From Nitrospirota bacterium (GTDB lineage: Bacteria; Nitrospirota; Thermodesulfovibrionia; UBA6902), in contig JACRPZ010000056.1 in NCBI GenBank assembly GCA_016222905.1, positions 1 through 38,467 of the forward strand: a stretch of 38,467 nt of DNA, written 5' to 3'. How positions within the stretch are numbered: position 1 is the stretch's first letter; each line of letters opens with the position of its first letter. The position numbers and the translations under genes are program-made. Shown here one piece after another: positions 24,881 to 32,995 of the stretch. The notes below the pieces were generated by a model that had not been told where the DNA came from, searched no databases, and was given only the letters and a program-made list of their open reading frames with translations.

Positions 24881-25817
24881 GATCATAATTGCAACACGCG
24901 GCAGTATGCTTGCGCTATGGCAGGCTGAATGGATAAAGGCCCAGCTTGAAGCCGGAAATCCCGGGCTCAAGGTAGAACTTAATAAGATAAAGACCACAGG
25001 GGACAAGATCCTCGATGTTCCGCTTGCCAAAGTCGGGGGCAAAGGTCTCTTTGTAAAGGAGATAGAAGAGGCGCTTTTACAGAAAACAGCGGATCTCGCC
25101 GTACACAGCATGAAAGATGTCCCAGCCGACCTTCCTGAAGAGCTTCATATTGCCGCCATATGCGAGAGAGAAGACCCGAGGGACGCTTTATTGGCCGGCG
25201 CAAAGATAAAAAGCTTTGAAGACCTGCCTCAAGGGGCGCGGATAGGAACGAGCAGCCTGAGAAGAATCTGCCAGATCATGAGCAAACGCCCTGACCTTAA
25301 AATCATACAGCTCAGGGGAAATGTTGATACAAGGATAAGAAAGCTCGATGAGGGAGAATTTGATGCGATCATTCTTGCCGCTGCAGGGGTAAAAAGGCTC
25401 GGCAAAGCAGAGAGGATCACGCAGGTCATCCCGCAGGATTTAAGTCTCTCCGCAGTAGGTCAGGGAGCAGTGGGAATAGAGTGCAGGAAGGATGATGCAT
25501 TTACAAACAGTCTCGTCAAGGCTTTAGACCATGCCGAGACCTCAGTCTGCGTAAAGGCAGAGAGGGCGTTCCTGAAGAAGCTCGAAGGGGGCTGCCAGGT
25601 TCCCATAGCCGGACATGCGAGATTAATAAATAAGGACGCAACATCAATCCCATCTTTATTTATTGAAGGTCTTGTCGGCAGCGTATCAGGAGACAGGATA
25701 ATCCGGGAATCCATAGAAGGGCCGCCCGAAGAAGCAGAATCCCTCGGCACAGCGCTTGCCGAAGACCTCCTCTCAAAAGGAGCAGGTAAAATACTCGCCG
25801 AAGTCTACGAAAGATAA
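24867..25817 (+). CDS. hemC: Hydroxymethylbilane synthase (porphobilinogen deaminase)
   Basis: 316 residues. The start 'IIIATRGSMLALWQAEWI' is the family N-terminus. The 'AVHSMKDVP' loop and the 'IGTSSLRRICQI' and 'QLRGNVDTRIRKL' arginine motifs bind the growing tetrapyrrole, and the dipyrromethane cofactor cysteine is C243 in GGCQVPI. It joins four porphobilinogen units. Overlap with hemA indicates one operon with ccsA upstream. hemB and hemD are not in the window. Confidence 0.97.
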   Translation: MKKNKIIIATRGSMLALWQAEWIKAQLEAGNPGLKVELNKIKTTGDKILDVPLAKVGGKGLFVKEIEEALLQKTADLAVHSMKDVPADLPEELHIAAICEREDPRDALLAGAKIKSFEDLPQGARIGTSSLRRICQIMSKRPDLKIIQLRGNVDTRIRKLDEGEFDAIILAAAGVKRLGKAERITQVIPQDLSLSAVGQGAVGIECRKDDAFTNSLVKALDHAETSVCVKAERAFLKKLEGGCQVPIAGHARLINKDATSIPSLFIEGLVGSVSGDRIIRESIEGPPEEAESLGTALAEDLLSKGAGKILAEVYER

Positions 25818-25856
25818 AAACTTGCCCTTTTGAGGGCCATTAGGATATATTAGAAC

Positions 25857-26531
25857 ATGCTAAAAGTAATGGGCAGCCATAAGTTCTTCAGTGTCTTCGT
25901 GTTAGGCGCGGTGACATTTATGATAATTATCACCTTTGTCTTCTGGGGCATAGGCGGAAGCGGCCCTTCTTCTGAAAGGGCTGGAATCGTAGCCGAGATC
26001 AAAGGAGAGCCCATCCCTGTCGAAGAATTTTGGAGGGCATATGATAATGAATATAAACGTGTCAAGGAGATGTATCCTAACGAAGAGGAGATTAAGAAGC
26101 TTAACCTGAAAGAGAATGTCCTTAATGCGCTTATTGACAGGAAGGTCATTGTAATGGCGGCACAGGAAGCCGGCATAACTGTAACCGAACAAGAGCTTCA
26201 GAACGAGATATTGCAATTGCCCTATTTCCAAAGAAATGGTGTCTTTGACCAGAACATCTATGAAAGATCCCTTCAGCTTAACCGCCTGACCCCGCAGACA
26301 TTTGAGGAGCAGCTTAAGAATGACCTGCTTTTTACTAAAATGAGCCGCTTGATACAGGAAACGGTTGAATTCAGTTCAACGGAGCTGCAGACCATTGACT
26401 CACTGAAACAGTCCAATAACCAGATTGCCGAAGCCTTCCGCAACTCCAAAAACAGCCAGGCTCTCAAGGCCTATGTTGAAGGCATAAAACGCAAGATGGA
26501 GATAAAGGTCAACAAGGACCTTATCAGTTAA
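25857..26531 (+). CDS. SurA-N-type chaperone lacking the PPIase domain
   Basis: 224 residues. A membrane anchor near residues 12-34 is followed by the SurA/PpiD N-terminal domain: 'IVAEIKGEPIPVEEFWRAYD', 'NVLNALIDRKVIVMAAQEAGITV' and 'LQNEILQLPYFQRNGVFD'. The parvulin domain expected after about residue 200 in SurA or PpiD is absent; the protein ends with a short helical tail. It is likely a periplasmic chaperone for outer-membrane or secreted proteins. It begins 39 bases after hemC. Whether it was truncated or is a natural short form cannot be told. Confidence 0.8.
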   Translation: MLKVMGSHKFFSVFVLGAVTFMIIITFVFWGIGGSGPSSERAGIVAEIKGEPIPVEEFWRAYDNEYKRVKEMYPNEEEIKKLNLKENVLNALIDRKVIVMAAQEAGITVTEQELQNEILQLPYFQRNGVFDQNIYERSLQLNRLTPQTFEEQLKNDLLFTKMSRLIQETVEFSSTELQTIDSLKQSNNQIAEAFRNSKNSQALKAYVEGIKRKMEIKVNKDLIS

Positions 26532-26601
26532 TAACGATAGTTATTCATAGATTCCCTCTCTATTTTAAAAAAAGCACCAGTATGTGCGCACTTTCAAAAG
26601 C

Positions 26602-26630
26602 TTGACAAACAAGATGCCGTTAAGTTATTT
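26602..26630 (+). promoter_or_regulatory. Candidate sigma70 promoter before the lytic transglycosylase
   Basis: TTGACA at 26602-26607 is followed after 17 bases by TTATTT at 26625-26630, a consensus -35 with a weak -10. The ATG is at 26642 and no Shine-Dalgarno is visible, so the transcript would have a very short or no leader. Confidence 0.35.
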
Positions 26631-26641
26631 GTATTAATACC

Positions 26642-27991
26642 ATGAAATACCTGAAATTTACTCTTTTAGCCATTTTTTTAAGCGGAACAGCAGCCCATGC
26701 TATGGAGCATTCCGCGCTTAACGCCGGGCTTTCTTTGAAGCCGCTGCAGCAGGCTATTCCGGCATTAACGGGATTGTCCTACAAACTAAACAAGCCGCCC
26801 CCATACAAATTAAATATTACTTCTATCACTGCAAAGCATGACTTCACTTCCGCCCCTCTTCTAAAAGAGGAGGATTCGCCCGCATCTTCAGCATCGCCTT
26901 CTTTAACTCCTCCTGACAATAACCCTTATTCCTTTGTTTTATTCAAATCTATTGAGATAAAGATGCCAACTATTGAGGCGTTTTATAGAAATTTCGGCTT
27001 TAATAAAGCGGTCAGCAGCAGCTTAAATCTATATTCAGAAAAAAGGAAGAGTTCATTCAAGGAGCTTTTAGGACGCGCCGGAAAGTACGTCGGGATGATG
27101 TCCGGGATATTTACGGAAAAAGGGCTTCCCCCTGAGCTTACTTACCTTCCTTTAATAGAGAGCGGCTTTAGAACAGATGCCTATTCGCCTAAAAAGGCCT
27201 CGGGGCCATGGCAGTTTATTCCCGGAACCGCAAAAAGATACGGCTTAAAGATAGACTGGTGGGTTGATGAGAGGCGCGACCCTGTAAAATCAACCGCGGC
27301 TGCCGCAAGATATTTAAGCGAACTTTATGAAAGGTTCGGTGACTGGAACCTTGCACTGGCAGCTTACAATGCCGGTGAAGGCAGGATAGACAATGCCCTT
27401 AAAAAGCTCAATAACTCAAACTATTGGCGGATCAGAAATACAGGTTATATTGCAAAAGAGACAAAGAACTATGTGCCGTCTTATATAGCGGCCACCGCCA
27501 TTGCAATAGACCCTGAGAGCTTCGGCTTTTATGACATTAATTACGAAGAACCTTTTAAATATGATACCGTGGAGATCGATACCCCTATGGATCTGGCGGC
27601 AATAGCTGAATTCACCGGCGTCAAGACGTCAGCAATAAAAGAGCTGAATCCTGAATTAAATCACTGGTATACTCCGACGAATGTCTCAAGCTACGCGGTA
27701 AGAATTCCTTACGGCACAAAGGAGATGTTTCTGGCCAATCTATCAGGCGCCGGCGAAGATGATCTTTTATACGTTGAATTATACAAGGTAAAAAAGGGCG
27801 ATACCATCGCGAAGATCGCAAAACAGCTTAAGACCCATACTCAGGCAATTCTTAACCTGAACCCGTTAAAGAAGTTAGCCTCAGTCAAGGCAGGGGAGAC
27901 CATCCTGATCCCCAGAGACAGGGAAAAGGGTATTTCAGGCAATCTCAAACCAATACTCAAGAGCAGGGATTTAAGCATAGTTGCAAATTAG
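26642..27991 (+). CDS. MltD-type membrane-associated lytic transglycosylase with LysM
   Basis: 449 residues. A signal peptide (residues 1-20, cleavage after AHA) starts it. Catalytic SLT domain: 'LPLIESGFRTDAYSPKKASG' with the catalytic E173, then 'GPWQFIPGTAKRYG' and 'LALAAYNAGEGRI'. The C-terminus carries one LysM repeat (about 380-428, 'YKVKKGDTIAKIAKQL'). It cuts the peptidoglycan glycan strand to give anhydromuropeptides and works in the periplasm. Family members often have more than one LysM; one is visible here, and an imperfect earlier copy may exist near 315-360. Confidence 0.93.
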   Translation: MKYLKFTLLAIFLSGTAAHAMEHSALNAGLSLKPLQQAIPALTGLSYKLNKPPPYKLNITSITAKHDFTSAPLLKEEDSPASSASPSLTPPDNNPYSFVLFKSIEIKMPTIEAFYRNFGFNKAVSSSLNLYSEKRKSSFKELLGRAGKYVGMMSGIFTEKGLPPELTYLPLIESGFRTDAYSPKKASGPWQFIPGTAKRYGLKIDWWVDERRDPVKSTAAAARYLSELYERFGDWNLALAAYNAGEGRIDNALKKLNNSNYWRIRNTGYIAKETKNYVPSYIAATAIAIDPESFGFYDINYEEPFKYDTVEIDTPMDLAAIAEFTGVKTSAIKELNPELNHWYTPTNVSSYAVRIPYGTKEMFLANLSGAGEDDLLYVELYKVKKGDTIAKIAKQLKTHTQAILNLNPLKKLASVKAGETILIPRDREKGISGNLKPILKSRDLSIVAN

Positions 27992-28110
27992 TTTTGATAC
28001 TGCTCTTCCTTCGTACATCCTCTCTCCTGTTATTTAATTGACATACACACTCTCGTATAAAAGCCCTGGAGTTCCCCCGATTCAGTTGACACACCGAAAG
28101 GTTAGCTAAA

Positions 28111-28200
28111 ATGAAAAAGAGAGTGAAAAAAGCCGATTCCGCAAGGCTCACTTCCTTTATCATTATATTGACAAGCGCTTTAATACTTGATAGCCTGTAA
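28111..28200 (+). other. Possible tiny membrane ORF, uncertain
   Basis: An ATG at 28111 opens 29 codons ending in TAA; the product begins MKKRVKKADSARL and then a hydrophobic run. There is no Shine-Dalgarno sequence. It could be a remnant of a membrane sensor start or chance. The rest of the 320 bases between the lytic transglycosylase and the first kinase holds only the promoter-like site described at 28265. Confidence 0.2.
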
Positions 28201-28264
28201 CTATAGATTGACTCTATATCTTAATCTTATGATCAAGAAACTTAGAAAGTGCTGACCAGAAATA

Positions 28265-28280
28265 TGGTATCAAAATTGCT
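28265..28280 (+). promoter_or_regulatory. Candidate sigma54 promoter before the hybrid kinase
   Basis: TGGTATCAAAATTGCT has GG and GC elements separated by the exact 10 bases of a -24/-12 site (consensus TGGCAC-N5-TTGCW), with mismatches in the first half. The start codon follows 31 bases after its end, with AGGGA in between. Suggestive only. Confidence 0.3.
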
Positions 28281-28311
28281 CAGTCAGTTCTCTTGCCTTT
28301 AGGGAAAATAG

Positions 28312-31300
28312 ATGTTAATCCAGGAAGACTATTTCAAGAACATTTTTAACACAGTTCGCGAGGCTATTCTCATACTGGATGAAAACCTTAGGGTTCTGTC
28401 GGCCAATCGCAGTTTCTACACGATTTTTAAAGTAAATTCCGAAGAGACTATAGGATGTCTCTTATACGATCTTGGAAACGAACAATGGAATATCCCACAT
28501 CTGCGCGTGCTGCTTGAGGATATTCTTCCGAAGAACAACACAGTTGATAACTTCGAAATTGAACATAATTTTGAGAGCATCGGAAAGAAAACCATGCTCC
28601 TTAATGCCTGCAAGATCAGGGAAAAGAAGAACGCCCTGCCGATAATCCTCCTTGCCATCGAGGACATTACCGAGCACAAGCGGCTGGAAGGCCTGTTAAC
28701 AGAGTCTGAAAAACGCTACAGACGTGTTTTTGAGACCGCAAGCGACGGGATAGTGCTTATAGACAAACAAGAAGGGACTATCACCCATACTAATCCTGCC
28801 ACCGAGAAAATACTGGGTTATTCCAGAGAAGAGAGCATCGGGAAAATGCTGCAGGATATCGGGGTATCGCTCGATATAAGTAATTTCCAGGCGATAATGC
28901 AGGCTTTGGACAAGGGCGGCATTCTTAATTACGCTGATATTCCGGTCAAAACCAAATCTGGGCAACATATCTACACAGATATATATATGGTCGACAGGGC
29001 AATACTGGCACAATGTAATATTCGCGATGTCACTGAACGGAGGCAGTCGGTGGAGGCGCTACGGGCATCAAAGCAGCTCATCGAAGGGATTATCAACGCG
29101 ATACCCGTGCGGGTATTCTGGAAGGACAAGAATCTCGTTTACCTGGGCTGTAACGCTGCGTTTGCGCGCGACGCGGGATTTGCCGATCCGAAGGACATCA
29201 TCGGGAAGGATGATTATCAGATGGGGTGGCGTGATCAGGCGGAATTGTATCGCAGCGATGACCGTCAGGTCATCGAGAACGGTGTCACCAAGTATCTCAT
29301 CGAAGAACCCCAGACGACCCCCGAAGGGAACATTATTACGCTTCTGACGAGCAAGTTGCCTCTGCGCAATTTCGAGGGGGAGATTATCGGCATACTGGGA
29401 ACATATATGGACATCACCGAGCACAAGCGGGCGGATGATGCCCTGCGGGAGAGCGAGGAGCGTTTCAGGCAGATAGCTGAAAGCACCGAAGAGTGGATAT
29501 GGGAAGTCAATAGTGACGGTTTATATACCTATGCAAGCCATGTGGTGGAAAAAATTCTGGGCTACAATCCGGAAGAGATTGTCGGTAAAAAGCATTTTTA
29601 TGACTTCTATCCTTCCGACAAGAGAGAACAAATGAAGAAGGAGGCCTTTGAGGTCTTTGCCACAAAAAGAGCATTTGCAAAATATGTCAATTCGAATACG
29701 CATAAGAATGGCGTCATAATTATACTGGAAACAAGCGGTGCGCCGATCTTGGACAGCAGAGGAGCCCTTCTGGGTTATAGAGGAGTAGATGTTGACATCA
29801 CAGAGCGTAAGAAGGCAGAGGAGGATTTGCAGGCGGCGCTTGTAACAGCTCACGATGAAAAAAACAAATCGGAGGCCATAATCGCCTCAATGGGGGAAGG
29901 GCTCAGTATCCAAGATACCGACTTTAACATTATTTACGAAAATAAAATCCAGAAAGATATAATCGGTGACCATGTTGGCGAGCGCTGCTACAAGGCATAT
30001 GAGAACAAAGACCACGTTTGCGAAGGGTGCCCTGTCGCGCTGGCATTCAGGGACGGAAATATTCATAAGACGGAGCGTGCTGTGACTACCGGCAAGGGGA
30101 CACTGCATGTCGAGATTACAGCATCACCTTTAAGGGACATAAAAGGGAATATAGTGGCAGGGATAGAGATAGTAAGGGACATCACCGAGCGCAAACAAAC
30201 TGAGGAGGAGAAGCTGAAACTGGAAGCCCAGCTCCGCCACGCGCAGAAGATGGAGGCAGTCGGCACGCTGGCAGGAGGCATTGCGCACGATTTCAATAAT
30301 ATCCTTAATGTGATCATTGGATATGGCACTATGTTGCTGGACAGGATAGGAGACGATCCACTTTCAAAAGAGCAAATGAAAGAGGTGCTCACTGCCGCCG
30401 AGAGGGCTGCGAATCTCACGAGGGGGCTGCTTGCTTTCAGCAGAAAACAGGCTGTTGAAGTGAAGCCTTTGAATGTCAATGAGCTTATCCTCGGCATCCA
30501 GAAAATGCTTGTCCGGATGATCAGAGAGAATATTGATTTTAGATTAAATCTTACGGACATGCCCTTGATAGTGCTGGCTGATGCCGGGCAGATAGAACAG
30601 ATTCTGATGAATCTTGCCGCAAATGCAAAGGACGCAATGCCTGAGGGCGGCCACCTGACGATAACCACCGGGATGCAGGAATTAGATGATGAATATGTTG
30701 AAGCGTATGGATATGGAAAGCCCGGAATGTATGCCCTTATAACGGTTACGGATACAGGACATGGGATGGATACGGAGACTCAGAATAAGATATTCGAGCC
30801 TTTTTTTACAACAAAGGGGATTGGCGAAGGCACAGGGCTCGGCCTTGCGGTCTCCTACGGAATAATAAAACAGCATAACGGATATATCAAGGTCTATAGC
30901 GAACCGGGACACGGCGCTGAATTTAAAATATATCTGCCACTTATTGAAGAGTCAGCAGCTCTGGCAAAAGAGATAGAGACCCCTGACGCTCTAAAGGGTG
31001 GAAATGAGACGATCCTTGTGGCTGAAGACGACGCTTCCCTGAGGAACCTGGCAAGGATAGTCCTGGAGTCCTACGGATACAGTGTTATCACCTCAGAGGA
31101 CGGAGAAGATGCGATCACAAAATTTATGGAGAACAGGGACAAGATACAACTTGTCATACTTGACATGATCATGCCGAAGAAAAACGGGAAAGAGGCGTGT
31201 GAGGCAATCAGAAAAGAGAGTCCCGGGATTAAAATACTCTTTGCGAGCGGATATTCAATGGATAATATCAAAACCAGCGAACTGACAGAAGCCGGCTTTG

Positions 31301-31368
31301 ACTTCATCCTTAAACCTGTAGTGCCGAAAGACTTTTTGAAAAAGGTAAGGGAGGTTTTGGATAAATGA
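28312..31368 (+). CDS. Multi-PAS hybrid histidine kinase with receiver domain (kinase 1)
   Basis: 1018 residues, no membrane helix, so cytoplasmic. Five PAS-type domains (about 5-125, 137-245, 253-375, 384-500, 515-630), most closed by a DITE/DVTE-R or -HK linker. The fifth has a cysteine motif CYKAY...CEGCP. Then a HisKA domain with phospho-acceptor H659 (GGIAHDFNN), HATPase ([28 protein letters not shown]), and a C-terminal receiver with D951. Codon style differs within the gene: the third PAS is richer in GC and CGC/CGG codons than the rest. The last 1191 bp match kinase 2. Confidence 0.95.
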   Translation: MLIQEDYFKNIFNTVREAILILDENLRVLSANRSFYTIFKVNSEETIGCLLYDLGNEQWNIPHLRVLLEDILPKNNTVDNFEIEHNFESIGKKTMLLNACKIREKKNALPIILLAIEDITEHKRLEGLLTESEKRYRRVFETASDGIVLIDKQEGTITHTNPATEKILGYSREESIGKMLQDIGVSLDISNFQAIMQALDKGGILNYADIPVKTKSGQHIYTDIYMVDRAILAQCNIRDVTERRQSVEALRASKQLIEGIINAIPVRVFWKDKNLVYLGCNAAFARDAGFADPKDIIGKDDYQMGWRDQAELYRSDDRQVIENGVTKYLIEEPQTTPEGNIITLLTSKLPLRNFEGEIIGILGTYMDITEHKRADDALRESEERFRQIAESTEEWIWEVNSDGLYTYASHVVEKILGYNPEEIVGKKHFYDFYPSDKREQMKKEAFEVFATKRAFAKYVNSNTHKNGVIIILETSGAPILDSRGALLGYRGVDVDITERKKAEEDLQAALVTAHDEKNKSEAIIASMGEGLSIQDTDFNIIYENKIQKDIIGDHVGERCYKAYENKDHVCEGCPVALAFRDGNIHKTERAVTTGKGTLHVEITASPLRDIKGNIVAGIEIVRDITERKQTEEEKLKLEAQLRHAQKMEAVGTLAGGIAHDFNNILNVIIGYGTMLLDRIGDDPLSKEQMKEVLTAAERAANLTRGLLAFSRKQAVEVKPLNVNELILGIQKMLVRMIRENIDFRLNLTDMPLIVLADAGQIEQILMNLAANAKDAMPEGGHLTITTGMQELDDEYVEAYGYGKPGMYALITVTDTGHGMDTETQNKIFEPFFTTKGIGEGTGLGLAVSYGIIKQHNGYIKVYSEPGHGAEFKIYLPLIEESAALAKEIETPDALKGGNETILVAEDDASLRNLARIVLESYGYSVITSEDGEDAITKFMENRDKIQLVILDMIMPKKNGKEACEAIRKESPGIKILFASGYSMDNIKTSELTEAGFDFILKPVVPKDFLKKVREVLDK
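30178..31368 (+). repeat. Duplicated kinase-receiver module, copy 1
   Basis: This region matches 34316-35506 at a constant offset of 4138 bases with no net insertion or deletion, from GACATCACCGAGCGC to the final GATAAATGA. The first 160 bases differ mainly at silent positions. The homology starts exactly at the PAS-to-HisKA linker. Confidence 0.85.
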
Positions 31369-31416
31369 ATAATAACTGCGGATATGGCCATAGCCAGTCC
31401 TAATGTAAATCGATGA

Positions 31417-32946
31417 ATGAACAACATACCGCCAGATAGACTTAAAACAGTCGTAAACTTATGTGCGTTCGCATTGCTGCTGTTGGGCCTTCTTGCAGTT
31501 GCCGGCTGGATTAGCGGAAACCTGCTTCTTGCGAGCTTTGGAAAAAATTATATACCTATGGCGCCGAGCACGGCATCGTGCATCATCCTTCTTGGTTTAT
31601 CACTCCCTTGCCTGCGTTTGTTAAAAGCACACATGTCTGTGAGAGTTGTTTTAATCCTTAGTTCTTTTATCATTTTTTTGCTCAGTACTCTAATACTTGC
31701 AGCTTTCCTCTCCGGCAAAGAGGCTTACATAGAGCGTGCGCTTATCCCTGAGTGAGCGAGGTTATTAACTTTCAACAATAGCCCCATAGGCCATATGTCA
31801 CCTCTAACCGCCTTTGGATTGTTATTGTCCAGTTTTACACTCTTCCGGTTAGTTTGGATTAAAGATAAAAAGCCTGATGATTCCGCGGGCTGGTCAGCCA
31901 CGGCTGTTTTGATTATAGGCATTTTTCTTTTTCTGGCATATATATATCATAGCCCGATGCTTTACGGGACTACAGTAATACCAGTCGCCATTACAACATC
32001 CATTGCTTTTATTTTTTCTGCATCCGGATTGATAGCGTCTCTGAGTAAAGAGAGTTTTCCGCTCCGCCTCTTTTCAGGTCCTTCAGTATATGCACGGCTT
32101 CTCCGCTACTTTATACCCACAATATTATTATCAACTATTCTTAACGTCTGGCTGGACAGCCTTATAATTGAATATATTGGAGTGAAGGTCCTGTTATTTG
32201 CCGTGTCAACAATAATAACTCTGTTGCTTTTATTTATTATTGTTTTAAAAATATCAGGTATGCTTTCAAAAGAGATAGACAGTTATGTTAATTCCCTGAG
32301 AAGTTCAGAGCAAAAACTGGCTGCAAGCCAGAAACTTCTGCAAGACATCATTGACAACAGTTCTTCACTCATATATGCCCTGGATTCGGAAGGCAGATTT
32401 CTGCTTATTAACCGCAAATTCGAGTCTTTGTTCGGCGTTTCGCGAGAAACGTTGATCGGCAAGACCCGCGAGGTTATCCTGCCGCCTGAAATTGCGGCGT
32501 TGCACCGTGCTAATGATCTGCGGGTCATCGCTGAACGGCAGGCCATCAACTTTGATGAAAACAACGATGAACCGGATGGGAAACATTCATATCTTTCCGT
32601 TAAATTTCCTCTGTTGGATTTGCAAGTCGGCGAATATGGTATAGGAGGCATTTCCACTGACATTACCGAGCGCAAAAAGACTGAAGAGGCATTGCAGAGG
32701 TATTCTTCAGAACTCGAAAAGAGCAACAAAATGCTTCAGGAAGCGCTTGCCAATATCAAGACCTTAAGCGGAATGCTCCCCATATGCGCTTCGTGCAAAA
32801 AAATAAGGGATGACAAAGGGTATTGGAACCGGATAGAATCGTACATTACCAATCATTCCGGTGTCTTATTCAGTCACGGCATATGCCCGGACTGCGAGAA
32901 AAAGATGTATGAGGAACTGGAAAAACTTAAAAATGGAAACACATGA
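31417..32946 (+). pseudogene. Membrane PAS sensor split by an in-frame TGA
   Basis: Two ORFs (31417-31755 and 31795-32946) are in the same frame, separated by one TGA at 31753-31755 (ALIPE-stop-ARLL). The joined product has a membrane block: helices near the start, 'PMAPSTASCIILLG', and 'PIGHMSPLTAFGLLL' across and after the stop, as in long 7TM-type sensor inputs. It is followed by more helices, a PAS domain (about 'LLQDIIDNSSSLIYALDSEG' to 'TDITERKK'), a coiled coil, and the C-terminal cysteine module 'PICASCKKIRDDKGYW' with CPDC. No kinase domain is present. Neither start has a good ribosome site. A nonsense mutation is the simplest explanation; separate expression of the second half is possible. 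Confidence 0.75.
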
Positions 32947-32995
32947 GATGCATATTCAGGAGCGCTTCTACTAGATAATAAGGGAGAAAAAGAGT

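Noticed and set aside
30063-30668. Long minus-strand ORF of about 200 residues inside kinase 1 (also at 34291-34881 in kinase 2)
   Set aside because: It is a mirror of the conserved kinase module; its presence in both copies follows from the duplication, and the product shows no family pattern.
31753-31755. Selenocysteine at the in-frame TGA
   Set aside because: No clear SECIS-type stem-loop directly follows, and a membrane-input segment is not a place where selenocysteine is expected.
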